Assembly: GCA_030248135.1 (NCBI GenBank)
Contig: JASANC010003775.1
Span: 1 to 64,000, forward strand
DNA: 64,000 nt
Reading direction: 5' to 3'
Source of the DNA: Theristus sp. LFF4_11
Lineage: Eukaryota; Nematoda; Chromadorea; Monhysterida; Xyalidae
Positions within the stretch are counted from its first letter, which is position 1. Each line of letters begins with the position of its first letter. Of the stretch, positions 35,701-63,000 are shown piece by piece. The translations under genes were made by a program, and so were the position numbers. A model generated the notes under the pieces. It ran no database searches and had not been told where the DNA came from. It saw only the letters and a program-made list of their open reading frames with translations.

Positions 35701-38700
35701 TTTACAAGCTCGGTAGGAAGCAGGACACAGGCCGGTGAAAAAACCCTGTGATTTCAGTATTTTGGAACACTTCGATAAATATGTTGTTTCTTAAAAACTT
35801 CCAAATGTGTCGAGTGTTGCACCAACGCACTCAACAACGAGTGTTCAGAGAGCCCAAAAAAGACGTCAGAAAAAAATTAACGACAGAAAAAAAACAAAAG
35901 ATTTTGTCAGTCCGATTCCGAAGAACCAAAACAACCAAGCCAACCTGCTCCATCAGTGCCAATCGACGTCGCCACTCCAGGAACATTGCCTGCTCGGCCG
36001 CTTGCAACTCTTCGGCCGTCTGCCAGTCGCCCGTCGGGGCGCGCGGCCTTCGCGGGATACGCAGCAGGTGACCGAACGTCGACTGAAGGCCCATTCATGC
36101 AAGCGCGCGCTGAAGCGCGCTGACCAGCTTCATCGTGAATGAAGAAATGAAGCTGCGTCAGCCGCTGCGGATTTTTAGGTTTTTTGCCCATTCACGAACG
36201 CGCGCGCTGAAGCGCGCTGAAGCGCGCTGACCAGCTTCATCATGAATGAAGAAATGAAGCTGCGTCAGCCGCTGCGGCTTTTGATGTCCGGACCCCAAAT
36301 GCCGCAGCGGCTTGTCTGAAAAATGAAACGTATTTGCATAATTTCTGCGCTTTCAATTGTGATAGATGCAGACCAAAAAGGGAATGAATTTAATTGTGGT
36401 AAAATTAAATTAATTGAGGAATACAGTAAGTTTTATTGTGCTGCGTTTGTGAAAGAAACCAACAGATAAAAACGATGAAAACAACTGTGCTAAGACGTGT
36501 TTCGAACTTTGGCCTCTGTGCTGACAGGCACAACATGTTACCACTGCACTATAGTAGTTCGCAGGTGGGAACCTCTCTAGGTGTGTGTTCATTAAATGTC
36601 TTTCAGTTTTATCGTTTTGTGCTGTTGTCTGTGTTGTCTCCGTACGTGCTGTTTAGTACACACTGTATACCGCTTCGATTCGTTGTTTTCGCCGTTTCAG
36701 TGAATGTTTTGATCTTTTGATTTGTGCAACATTCACTAATCATGTGCTGCCGTTGATGAAACTTTTTTTGCAATGCTCTACACCGTGGCAAGGCTAAAAA
36801 AGGAAAAAGGTTTCACGCCAAACCGCAGTTGAAGAAAACAATCACTTCACATCACGGTGTGGGGTACCGATGTGCGCAGCCCTCAAAACCGGTGTGCGTG
36901 CAGGCCGCAAGAAATTTATGCGGCGGCACTGTTTCGACACGGGTTTGAGGGCTGTGCACCATTTTGAGGCTGTGCACCACTTTGAGGGCTGTGCACCACT
37001 TTGAGGGCTGTGCACCACTTTGAGGGCTGTGCACCATTTTGAGGACTATGCACCATTTGCAAGCAACGTGAAAGCAAATTGCATCCTAGAATGTTCAGTC
37101 AAAATGCAGAAATCGTACAAAATTGTTCATAAAAAACTGTATTTTGCGGTGTAGCTTTCAAAGTTTTTCTTCACTTCGAAAGTCCATTTCACAATTTTTC
37201 AATAAATATGCGCCTAAGATCAGAAAACTTTTGGTGTGAAACCATAAAAAACAGTACAAAAAAGCATTCTGAATGAATTTGGCCCTTTTTGCAGTTTGCA
37301 AGGCAGCCGGTGTAATGAAGCAAAGCTAGCAAAGCTTGTTCTTGCGGGCTGCACACCGGTTTTAAGGGCTGCGCAAATCAGTACCCCACACCGTCGCACG
37401 GGTACAGTTCACATAAATTTCACATAAATTTCTTGCACTACTTTTCTGCTTTGTTGAGTATTCGTATTCTCACTGTCACACTTATTTTGAGACTAATTAC
37501 GCTATACAATACTGTTCAGAATCTGTCAGAAAAGTACTAAATGATTTAACAAAAAAGTCTTGCAACATTTGTGAAAGATTGTCACTGACAGCAACAATCA
37601 GCGATTTTGCACACACAAATTTGATGTCCGGACATCAAATGCCGCAGCGGCTGACGCAGCTTCATTTCATCATTCATGATAGCGCACTTCAGCGCGCGTC
37701 AGCGCGCTTCAGCGCGCGCGTTCGTGAATGGGCAAAAAACCTAAAAAGCCGCAGCGGCTGACGCAGCTTCATTTCTTCATTCACGATGAAGCTGGTCAGC
37801 GCGCTTCAGCGCGCTTCAGCGCGCGCGTCCGTGAATGCGCATGTGCTCCAAAACTGAAGCGCGCTGACGCACGCTGAAGCGCGCTGTTTTTTTGCTTCGT
37901 GAATGTGTAGCAAAGTGAAGCGCGTCAGCGCGCTTCAGCGCGCTTCAACCTCCATGAATGGCGCTTGACGATCGGCGGCACTCTTCAGTTGTTGTTCTGT
38001 AATTTAAAAAAAAGCGCTTTGAAATGGAATGGGCTGTTTCTGTGCTCCGCACACTCCACAATCTGTTCACAATCAGTGATGTTGCACAGCCACACCACAC
38101 TCATATCACAGTACGATATCGCAGCAGCACGCGTATAATCCGTGTGTGTTTGCTTCAGTGTTTGTTTGCAACAGTGCAACATTATAGAGGGACTTTGCTA
38201 GCGTCGCGCAAGCGCAGAAGTCTACTGGAAAAACAGTTCAACACGAATATTAAATGTCCATTAAAATTATTTTATTGATCCATTGAAATTATGAAAACTA
38301 ATAATATTATATCTAAATGTCCCATCAAAACTAACAAAACACAAAACCAAGACGCGCACCGCTGCTGCGACTGACGCCGATCAACTGATTGCTCATCGTT
38401 TCCGGCGACACCAACTGGGCGGTGTTTCGTTGCGCTGCGAAATCGAGATTAGCCAACTCGGCTCGTGCCAGGAATTCCTGCACCGAGTTCTCCTCGACAA
38501 TCGACTGCGTCGGTGCGGCTGCGACGGGCAGATCGGAAGCGTCGAGTTCCACACCCAGCGTTGCTGGTCTCCCTTTCTTGCCTGAGCGGATGTTCGAAGG
38601 CTTAAAAATGGCACAACTTGTAAAGCTGACAGTCAAAATTTGATCAAAGTTGATGTAGATGCACCTGGTTGAGAATAATGCTTGAATTTGGTTTTTAAGC

Positions 38701-38975
38701 ATTAAAACCGTGCCCCTCCCCCGTTTCACTAGGCTATGGCATTTATTAGTAGCTGAATTGTGTTTTAAGATGAACTACAGCTTGTGAAATAGAAGTTTTA
38801 GCGATGACAACTCAAATGACAATGGTCTCTCAAGGTACAGCGCGGCATTACGATAAAAACTCTTGGTATTCTGTCACCGACCAGCATTTTTTCTGCGTTC
38901 TCTTTTATCGGCCGTTCGCGCGTTCCGCAGCGACGCACCCAAACTGGCGTCCACTTTCTGCTTCTGACGTCTCAT
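32780..38975 (-). CDS. LSG1: Large subunit GTPase 1 (60S export-adaptor release factor)
   Basis: Cytoplasmic GTPase that releases NMD3 from pre-60S ribosomes. Exons: 38882-38975, about 38348-38581, possibly 37950-37996, then 35945-36082, 35397-35569, 34840-35105, 34417-34619, 33915-34050, 33522-33697, 32780-33154. About 613 residues if all are used. G motifs occur in circularly permuted order, as in this family: NKADLL (G4) in the 34840-35105 exon, then GYPNVGKSS (G1), VSATPGKTRH (G2) and DCPG (G3). IPRRP, LTPFERNLEIWRQLWRVLERSD-VVEIVDARNPLLF and the basic C-terminus ending RRVYRDLD match LSG1 end to end. The acidic linker after G4 is also typical. Exons from 36082 down are secure. The link across 36083-38347 is not: the micro-exon is inferred from a weak match (QQLKSAAD) and only one donor keeps frame. 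Lies 300 bp upstream of PPIP5K on the same strand. Confidence 0.9.
36500..36575 (-). repeat. tRNA-Asp-like pseudogene or SINE head
   Basis: On the minus strand an A-box-like TAGTGCAGTGGTAACATG, an anticodon arm with CCTGTCA (GTC, Asp) between TTGTG and CACAG, and a B-box-like AAGTTCGAAAC follow in tRNA order. The T stem and acceptor stem do not pair well, so it is unlikely to be a working tRNA gene. Confidence 0.45.
36856..37397. mobile_element. TIR element with internal 18-bp minisatellite
   Basis: Inverted ends of about 55 bp (CGGTGTGGGGTACCGATGTG and its relative at 37335-37395), both containing GCGCAGCCCT-AAAACCGGTGTGC. From about 36950 to 37060 the 18-bp unit GAGGGCTGTGCACCACTT repeats about six times. 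Nested inside the LSG1 intron foldback. Confidence 0.8.
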
Positions 38976-39650
38976 TGCAGCGTCACCAAATTCAGTTGGA
39001 GTCTTCTTGCAGTCTGGCCAAAAATGGTAAATCGTCGGATATTAAAGGCGCATTCATGGAACTTGAAGCGCTGGCGTCACATTACTCACACTTCGCTGCG
39101 CATTCATGAAGCAAACACATCGCAGCTTCACGTGTTAAAGTGGCGCCGGCGCTGATGCGCGCGCGATTGCATGAATGGGCCTTTTTCAAAATCGAAATGT
39201 GACACAAAAAAGCAGTCCGAATTTCTAATTTGACCGGTGCAACTGCAACCGGAATAATTCTCGCAATAAAAACAAAACCGGCAAAATGAAAACATTTCAT
39301 TTTTCTCCGTGAACGACGTAGTATCAGACCGAGACACAATAAAATAATATCACAGCGGTTGCAAGACATTTTTCAGACATGCTTCAAGTACATTACAAAT
39401 TTCAAGATTTCAAGCCAGATCAGGAGCAACTCGAAAACAAACAAAAAACAGCATGTAGCAAAACACAGCTCAGGTGGCAAAATAAACCATTTCTTAATTT
39501 CATCAATCAAACAATTCCAATTCATCCAGCACCAAGCGCAGGCACCGGCTGCCGGTGCACGGGCACAGAAATCTGCCAAAGATAACCACAACAACCACAC
39601 AAGCATTACCAGCCAACCAACCAATCACCGTCGCGGGCACCACTCGCCAA
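38976..39650. other. Spacer between the zinc-finger gene and LSG1
   Basis: A GGCGCATTCATG-family MITE occupies about 39043-39184 (ends AAAGGCGCATTCATGG and GCATGAATGGGCCTTT). The rest should hold the 3' UTR of the zinc-finger gene and the LSG1 promoter. No other gene is visible. Confidence 0.5.
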
Positions 39651-55941
<16,291 letters not shown>

Positions 55942-56260
55942 TTGAAAAATTGCAACACAACACCACTCCAATATCGACGACGTGACGTTATTGTTATTAG
56001 CAAACTGGATTCAACTGGATCGCAAGCGCCATACAAATTTTCATGAACTACGGTTTTTTACCACTAAAGTGTTTTTGTTGTTTGATTGATTGTTAATTGA
56101 TTGTATTTGCGATGCGATGACTGACACAGGAAAACTATGAGAGCCGGGACTAGGGTTGAACAAAAATCAAAATTTAAAAAAAATGCGATGAACAAAAACA
56201 AAAACAAAAATGCCAATTTTTTCAATTCGAAAAATTTTTCGGGCATTGATAAAACTACAG
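55942..56260. other. 5' region of the zinc-finger gene
   Basis: No exon upstream of the ATG at 55941 is evident. An AGGGTTGAAC sequence at 56152 resembles a hAT end. A CGACGTGACGTTA lies about 40 bases before the ATG and could be a CRE-like site. This is weak. Confidence 0.3.
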
Positions 56261-56261
56261 G

Positions 56262-56390
56262 TTGCGTAAAAAAACACCATGGTGTAAAAAAACACCATGC
56301 GATATAAAAACCATGTGTATAAAAACACCATGGTATTTTTCAAAATGGGAAATGCTAAAAACACCATGCACATAAAAACACCACAATTAT
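56262..56390. repeat. Hairpin-rich left arm (AACACCATGG repeats)
   Basis: Short palindromic ACACCATGGTGT motifs recur about every 25-30 bases. The same motif occurs in opposite order at 59475-59600 on the far side of the satellite array, so the two behave as arms of one large inverted structure. Confidence 0.65.
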
Positions 56391-56499
56391 TAATTCTACT
56401 GAAAATCACATGGAAACGACATATGTGGGCGAAAATTGAATCAGATTTGATGAAAACAAATTGAAATGACCACAAATGAATGTGGTTGTCATCGTTGAA

Positions 56500-59035
56500 T
56501 TGGTCAGGTCGCCCAGATCAATATTTCCTCTGCGGATTTCGACGATCGACGGCTTAATCAATTCAGCAGAGCATCCGAAACACGACCATGTGTTATTTGT
56601 GGTTGGTTTTTGTTTTATTCAACATTGTCTCGTGTGCAATGAAAAATTTATGAAAAAACACACAAAACCAATTTATGGTGGTGTGTGATTTTATCGATTT
56701 TCAGAAAACCTCCGAAACAAACCACAAACGACACCTCATCGTGTTCCGGATGCTTTGCTGAGTTGATTGAGCCATCGATCGTCGAAATCGGTCGAGCACA
56801 GCGCCGGCAGAGTCGCGTGACAGGTCGGCGCACAAGACACATGACGTGAAACGCACGTATTGCCAACACATAACGTCGCCCAGATCACGATTTCCTCAGC
56901 CGATTTCGACGATCGACGGCTCAATCAACTCAGCAGAGCATCCGAAACACGATGATGTGTCGTTTATGGTTGGTTTTTGTTTCATTCAACATTGTCTCGT
57001 GTGCAATGAAAAATTTATGAAAAAACACACAAAACCAATTTATGGTGGTGTGTGATTTTTTCGATTTTTTAGAAAACCTCCGAAACAAACCACAAACGAC
57101 ACCTCATCGTGTTCCTGATGCTCTGCTGAGTTGATTGAGCCATCGATCGTCGAAATCGGTCGAGCACAGCGCCGGCAGAGTCGCGTGACAGGTCGGCGCA
57201 CAAGACACATGACGTGAAACGCACGTATTGCCAACACATAACGTCGCCCAGATCACGATTTCCTCGGCCGATTTCGACGATCGACGGCTCAATCAACTCA
57301 GCAGAGCACCCGGAACACGATGATGTGTCGTTTATGGTTAGTTTTTGTTTCATTCAACAATGGTTCGTGTGCAATAAAAAATTTATGAAAAAACACACAA
57401 CACCAATTTATGGTGGTGTGTGATTTTTTCGATTTTTTAGAAAACCGCCGAAACAAACCACAAACGACACATCATCGTGTTCCTGATGCTCTGCTGAGTT
57501 GATTGAGCCATCGATCGTCGAAATCGGTCGAGGAAATCGTGATCTGGGCGACGTTATGTGTTGGCAATACGTGCGTTCCACGTCATGTGTCTTGTGCGCC
57601 GACCTGTCACGCGACTCTGCCGGCGCTGTGCTGGACCGATTTCGGCGATCGATAGCTCAATCAACTCAGCAGAGCACCAGGAACACGGTGATATGTCGTT
57701 TTGGTGGTTTTGTTTCTTCGGCGGTTTTCTGAAAATCGAAAAACTCACAAATCCCAATAAATTGGTGTTTTGTGTTTTTTCACAAATTTTTTATTGCACA
57801 TCAACCAATGTTCAGTAAAACAAAAACTTACTACAAACGACACATCATCGTGTTCCGGATGCTCTGCTGAGTTGATTGAGCCGTCGATCGTCGAAATCGG
57901 CCGAGGAAATCGTGATCTGGGCGACGTTTTATGTTGGCAATACGTGCGTTCCACGTCATGTGTCTTGTGCGCCGACCTGTCACGCGACTCTGCCGGCGCT
58001 GTGCTGGACCGATTTCGGCGATCGATGGCTCAATCAACTCAGCAGAGCACCAGGAACACGGTGATATGTCGTTTGTGGTTTGTTTCGGCGGTTTTCTGAA
58101 AATCGAAAAAATCACACACCACCATAAATTGGTGTTGTGTGTTTTTTCACAAAATTTTTATTGCACACGAACCATTGTTAAATGAAACAAAAACTAACCA
58201 TAAACGACACATCATCGTGTTCCGGGTGCTCTGCTGAGTTGATTGAGCCGTCGATCGTCGAAATCGGCCGAGGAAATCGTAATCTGGGCGACGTTATATG
58301 TTGGCAATACGTGCGTTCCACGTCATGTGTCTTGTGCGCCGACCTGTCACGCGACTCTGCCGGCGCTGTGCTGGACCGATTTCGGCGATCGATGGCTCAA
58401 TCAACTCAGCAGAGCACCAGGAACACGGTGATATGTCGTTTGTGGTTTGTTTCGGCGGTTTTCTGAAAATCGAAAAACTCACAAATCCCAATAAATTGGT
58501 GTTTTGTGTTTTTTCACAAATTTTTTATTGCACATCAACCAATGTTCAGTAAAACAAAAACTTACTACAAACGACACATCATCGTGTTCCGGATGCTCTG
58601 CTGAGTTGATTGAGCCGTCGATCGTCGAAATCGGCCGAGGAAATCGTGATCTGGGCGACGTTTTATGTTGGCAATACGTGCGTTCCACGTCATGTGTCTT
58701 GTGCGCCGACCTGTCACGCGACTCTGCCGGCGCTGTGCTGGACCGATTTCGGCGATCGATGGCTCAATCAACTCAGCAGAGCACCAGGAACACGGTGATA
58801 TGTCGTTTGTGGTTTGTTTCGGCGGTTTTCTGAAAATCGAAAAAATCACACACCACCATAAATTGGTGTTGTGTGTTTTTTCATATTTTTTATTGCACAC
58901 GAACCATTGTTGAATGAAACAAAAACTAATCATAAACGACACATTAGCGTGTTCCGGATGCTCTGCTGAGTTGATTGAGCTATCGATCGTCGAAATCGGC
59001 CAAGGAAATCGTGATCTAGGCGACATAGTTGTTCT
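56500..59035. repeat. Satellite array of about 367-bp units with an internal inversion
   Basis: The marker GTCGCCCAGATC starts at about 56510, 56876 and 57244. Its complement GATCTGGGCGAC occurs at about 57541, 57914, 58281 and 58648, and a variant at 59012. Spacing is 363-373 bp. Orientation flips near 57490. Each unit is itself partly palindromic (GATTTCGACGATCGACGG against CCGTCGATCGTCGAAATC). The inverted half shows a 734-bp dimer period, since 57750-58480 repeats at 58484. Confidence 0.9.
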
Positions 59036-59036
59036 A

Positions 59037-59078
59037 GGGGAGGGGGGCTGGGGGGGGGCGCCCCCCCAAAATTTTTTT
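59037..59078. repeat. G-rich tract then C run and T run
   Basis: GGGGAGGGGGGCTGGGGGGGG followed by CGCCCCCCC and a T run, at the edge of the satellite array. It has quadruplex or hairpin potential. Confidence 0.6.
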
Positions 59079-59474
59079 TCGAATATATCTATCTGAGAAA
59101 GTTTTTCGGCTCAGTTATTTTCAAAAAAATGTTCAATGTTCAGCGTTTATTTCCACACGCAGCATCAACGGCAAAAAAATTTTGAACACGCGACTCTGCC
59201 GGCGCTGCGCTCAACCGATTTCTCCACGTGAAAATGGATGGAACTAATGGAAGCCAAACTCCGTCGCCGGCTTTCTGATTTTTCATCCAAACCACGTGCA
59301 GGAAAAAAACAGTTAACCAGCCCTTCGACGCCCATATACATGGCTCTTAAAAAAACAAAAAAAGGAAGTGTCATTCGCTTTTCTGGAGTTGACGATCATA
59401 AATCAATGCCGTTTTTTTATTTTAGTGCTAAATCTCACTGCTGGCAGCCTTTAAACGTCGAATACAGCCATTTA

Positions 59475-59600
59475 AAAAATCATGGTGTTTTTTTACACCA
59501 TGGTTTATTTAGCTTTTCAGTTTCCAGGATTTTGGTGGTTAAAATATACACATGGTTTTGTTATCTCATGGTGTTTTTATACACCATGGTTTTTTTAATA
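59475..59600. repeat. Hairpin-rich right arm (CACCATGG repeats)
   Basis: CATGGTGTTTTTTTACACCATGG and similar palindromes mirror 56262-56390. Confidence 0.65.
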
Positions 59601-60060
59601 TTCACCAAAAAGGTTCAAAGACCACCCCACACGAGACACGAAATTCGGTTGGCCTGTCGAACTAAAACAAACCACTGATGTTGGCAGACGTTGCCTAAAC
59701 TAGCCCAAACCAAAACCTAATCCTAAAGCCTAATTCCAAGCTAAACATAATCCTGACCTAATCCTAACCTAAGCCAAGCCTTTTCAAGAAGGAAGATGCA
59801 AGAACAATTGCGTTTTGAACAAGTTCTTGTTGGGGCCGGAGCGTGTGCACGCGCGCTAGTGAATCATGAGCATGAGCATGCCGATGCCGTGCGCGTGCGC
59901 TTTAGTAATGAAGCTTTAGGCGAAATGCGAGGCCTAAAATCATACAGACAAAGTCACTTGCTGTGGAAAAAGTCGAAAGTGTCTTAAACGCATTTTCAGA
60001 TGAAGAAAGAACACTTTTGATGGCAAAAGCTCGTCAAGCAAGGCAAATCAGCAACAAACA
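59601..60060 (+). other. Upstream region of TPP2
   Basis: Includes a degenerate CCTAATCCTAA-like stretch at 59710-59780. A 63-codon open frame at 59796 shows no family likeness. The promoter and 5' UTR of the gene at 60061 should lie here. Confidence 0.35.
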
Positions 60061-63000
60061 ATGATATCGGACGACGTGTACCGCTTGGATCGGCTGTTGC
60101 CGACGCACGAGACGGGCGTCGACGCGTTCCGAGTGAAACACGCTGAATACGACGGACGCGGCGTCACGATCGGCGTCCTCGATACGGCCGTCGATCTCGC
60201 CGTGCCCGGTCTGCAGTGGACGAGCGACGGACGACGCAAGATCGTGGCCGCGTTTGATTGCTCCGGCGCCGGCGACGTCGACACCAGCGCCATCCGGCGG
60301 CCGCACGAGCAGACGGGCGCCACCACGATCACGGCGTTGAGCGGGCGAACGTTGACGGTTTGCTCAATGCTTTGTTCTTCGCATTTTTAGATTCAACGCA
60401 CATCAGACCAACAAAACTCGTTCCTTTACTTTCCGATCCAACAGTGTATGGGTGTATGGGTTCGCGTTCGCTGCTGTTAGCTGCGCTGGTTTTTTATGTT
60501 TTTTAATGTCTCTGATTGAACTGGCACGGTGTGAAAGAATTGGAGAAACTGAGCGACTGCGAGCACGCGACATTTTTTGCTATTTCGAGTCACCACGTGG
60601 TCAAGAGGTCTCCCAGACGTGCACTTGCCGACTGACAGTGGTGTTCTTTGTTTTGTACATCTGTTTTTTGCGTGCCAGATCCCGTCATCGTGGCAGAATC
60701 CAACCGGTGAGTATCACGTCGGCGTTAAAAGCGTCTTCGAGTTGTACGGCAAATCGTTGAAAGATCGCATGAAGGTGAGCGCCTGTGCGTCACAATGCAC
60801 TTTCATTTGCTTCGTCCCGAAAACGTGTGTACCAGAGCTTCGTTTTGTTTTGTTTTGTGTCATCCACCACAATAAGCTTCATTGCTCAGAGTCAACGCCG
60901 TGAACGTTTGTGGGACATCGCGCATCGCGCAGCGACCGCTGCTGCCTGCCAAGCGTTGGAAGCGGATGAGAACGAGAAAAGCACGATCGAAAATCTGGTT
61001 GGTCGGGCGTGTGTCACAAAAATGGCTGGCGGGGCGGCTGATCGCTGATTGGCTGTTGCAATGGTGTTGTTTGTTTGTTGTTTGCACCACCAATGCTATC
61101 CACTGAGGTGCACATCTGGGGGTGGTGTAAACACCGGAGTTGCACGGACCCCCCCCCCCCAAAATGCGGTACGTGTTTGCGCGTTTGCGGTCAATGGAAT
61201 GTCCGACTGTCAATGGTTGGCCGTGGCCGGAATCCACGCAGACAGCCGCTGCATTTATCGAGTGCGCGCTAGTGCGCTGATTGGTTAGTTGTCTCGGAAT
61301 GCAACCAGTCAGTGAGCACAGTTTGTTTCATTCTCGTGTTTTTGCAGAACGACAAATGGAAACGCGAGGAGCTGTTGGCTCGAGTGGATCTGCTGAAATC
61401 GTTTGACAAGAATTACGACGACTGTGGCCTCACTATTGATTGTGTCGTTTTTCACGACGGCTCCCTCTGGAGGTTGACCAGGGTTTGGGTGCTTTTTTCG
61501 CTTAGTTGTATCGATAATTAATTTCTATTTCAGACTTTCAGGCTGTCAGACGATTTCTGTTTCTTTCATTTTTCATTCATTCACTCACTGAGGCAACTAG
61601 CTAAAATGGCTGCTTTTTCCATGATGTGCTTGCTTTAAAAATTACAGGGCCTGTCTTGACACTTCATTCCGCGGCGACTTGGAGAAATGCACTTTATTAG
61701 GCACGTTTAGTGATACGTACGAGCATGCAAGACTCTCAGATGATGGTTAGTGTATTGTAGTTAATTGTTTTCAAGACTATTGTTTTTTATATATGTTTTC
61801 TCTCGTTCAAGTTTGTTTCGTTAAAAAGACTCTGAACAGTTTTTTGCAGACATGGTCACTTACGCCGTGAACGTGCACGAAAACGGGAACGTGCTGGAGA
61901 TCTTCGCGTCACACAGTGAGTGCGGCTTTTGTTTTAGCGTTTGTCAGTCAGGCACGGTGCAGGTGCAATCAATCAGCTGTCCTCTTATTACAGTGCACAG
62001 TAAACACAGCACCGTTTCAGTAGCGCGTATTTGTGCCAGTGTGTTTGCTTAACTGCAACATTACTTGACTGGTTTGTAACCGAGTGCTCTTTAAGCTAGA
62101 CTAGCTGCATCATGCGTGATTGACGTTTGTCGCCGTTGCTCAGTTGTTGCGCAAAAAAACAGAAAAAACAACAACTGCCGTTCAGTTTCAAGAAAAAAAC
62201 CATCGTTTCATGCCCTTGCAGACGCGCACGGAACGCATGTCGCCTGCATTTCGTGCGCGAACTTCCCGGATGAACCGGAGCGGAATGGCGTTGCACCCGG
62301 CGCACAGATGGTCTCATTGGCGATTGGCGACCACAGGAGCATGGAGACGGGCCAGGCGATGGCTAGGGCGGTCAGTGGGCGGGGCATTGTCATCGTCTTA
62401 AGACATTCTCTGGGATTTTTTTTTGATGTTCTGGTCTGCAGTTAGAGTCTAACTCCATAACATATCCAACTAGCTGATTGGCTGACGCATGCATTCTGTG
62501 CACGCATTGCTGAGAATTGCAGAGGTTGGCTTGCACAGAATGTATGCATTATGTGAACCAACCAGTCAGCTTGATGGATATGTTATTGAGTTAGATTGTA
62601 GTTAGTGTACTATACCTGGTGTCACCGCGGAATCACGTAATCAGGCAATTTAGTATTCTAACGCTATATCGTGCCCGGTGCAGTGAGTGCATTGCAGAAG
62701 TACTCTAGCCTATCGAACCGAAATGACGTCATTTGTTTTAAAAAACGCTCAAACATTCCAGTTCACTTTCCATTCCATTCCGTTTCCGTAAACTGTTCAA
62801 GGCCAAACTGAGTATCCGGTTTGCTGTGCATAGCAAGCTTCCTTTTTTAGTGCACTGTGCACATATGACGTCATGTCGGTCTGATTGCTTGAATCGATAC
62901 CCTCGAATCAATGCGCTAAATAAAAATAAATATAATAAAACGTAATAATTTTGTTTAATCATCTCCAGTTGAGTCGATGCGTTGAGCTAGGCGTTAACGT

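Larger units (their letters stand above)
36083..37949. repeat. Composite foldback repeat filling an LSG1 intron
   Basis: Left arm 36083-36320 and right arm about 37610-37949 are inverted copies built from GCGCGCTGAAGCGCGCTGA blocks, GAAGCTGCGTCAGCCGCTGCGG and ATTCATGAATG ends. Between them lie a tRNA-like sequence and another TIR element. GATGTCCGGAC-CCGCAGCGGC marks the inner edge of both arms. Confidence 0.75.

Noticed and set aside
36852..37037. VHSPQ-repeat peptide on the minus strand
   Set aside because: A translation of the 18-bp minisatellite inside a TIR element.
56500..59035. CRISPR-like array
   Set aside because: Units of about 367 bp with no spacers, in a eukaryotic genome.
56476..59096. 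Many 60-150 aa frames on both strands in the satellite region
   Set aside because: Repeated palindromic satellite units give the same frame in every copy and on both strands. There is no start context, domain or splice structure, and the conservation reflects copying, not coding.
59796..59987. Upstream ORF as the first exon of TPP2
   Set aside because: Stop codons separate it from 60061, and the TPP2 N-terminus is already complete from the ATG at 60061.
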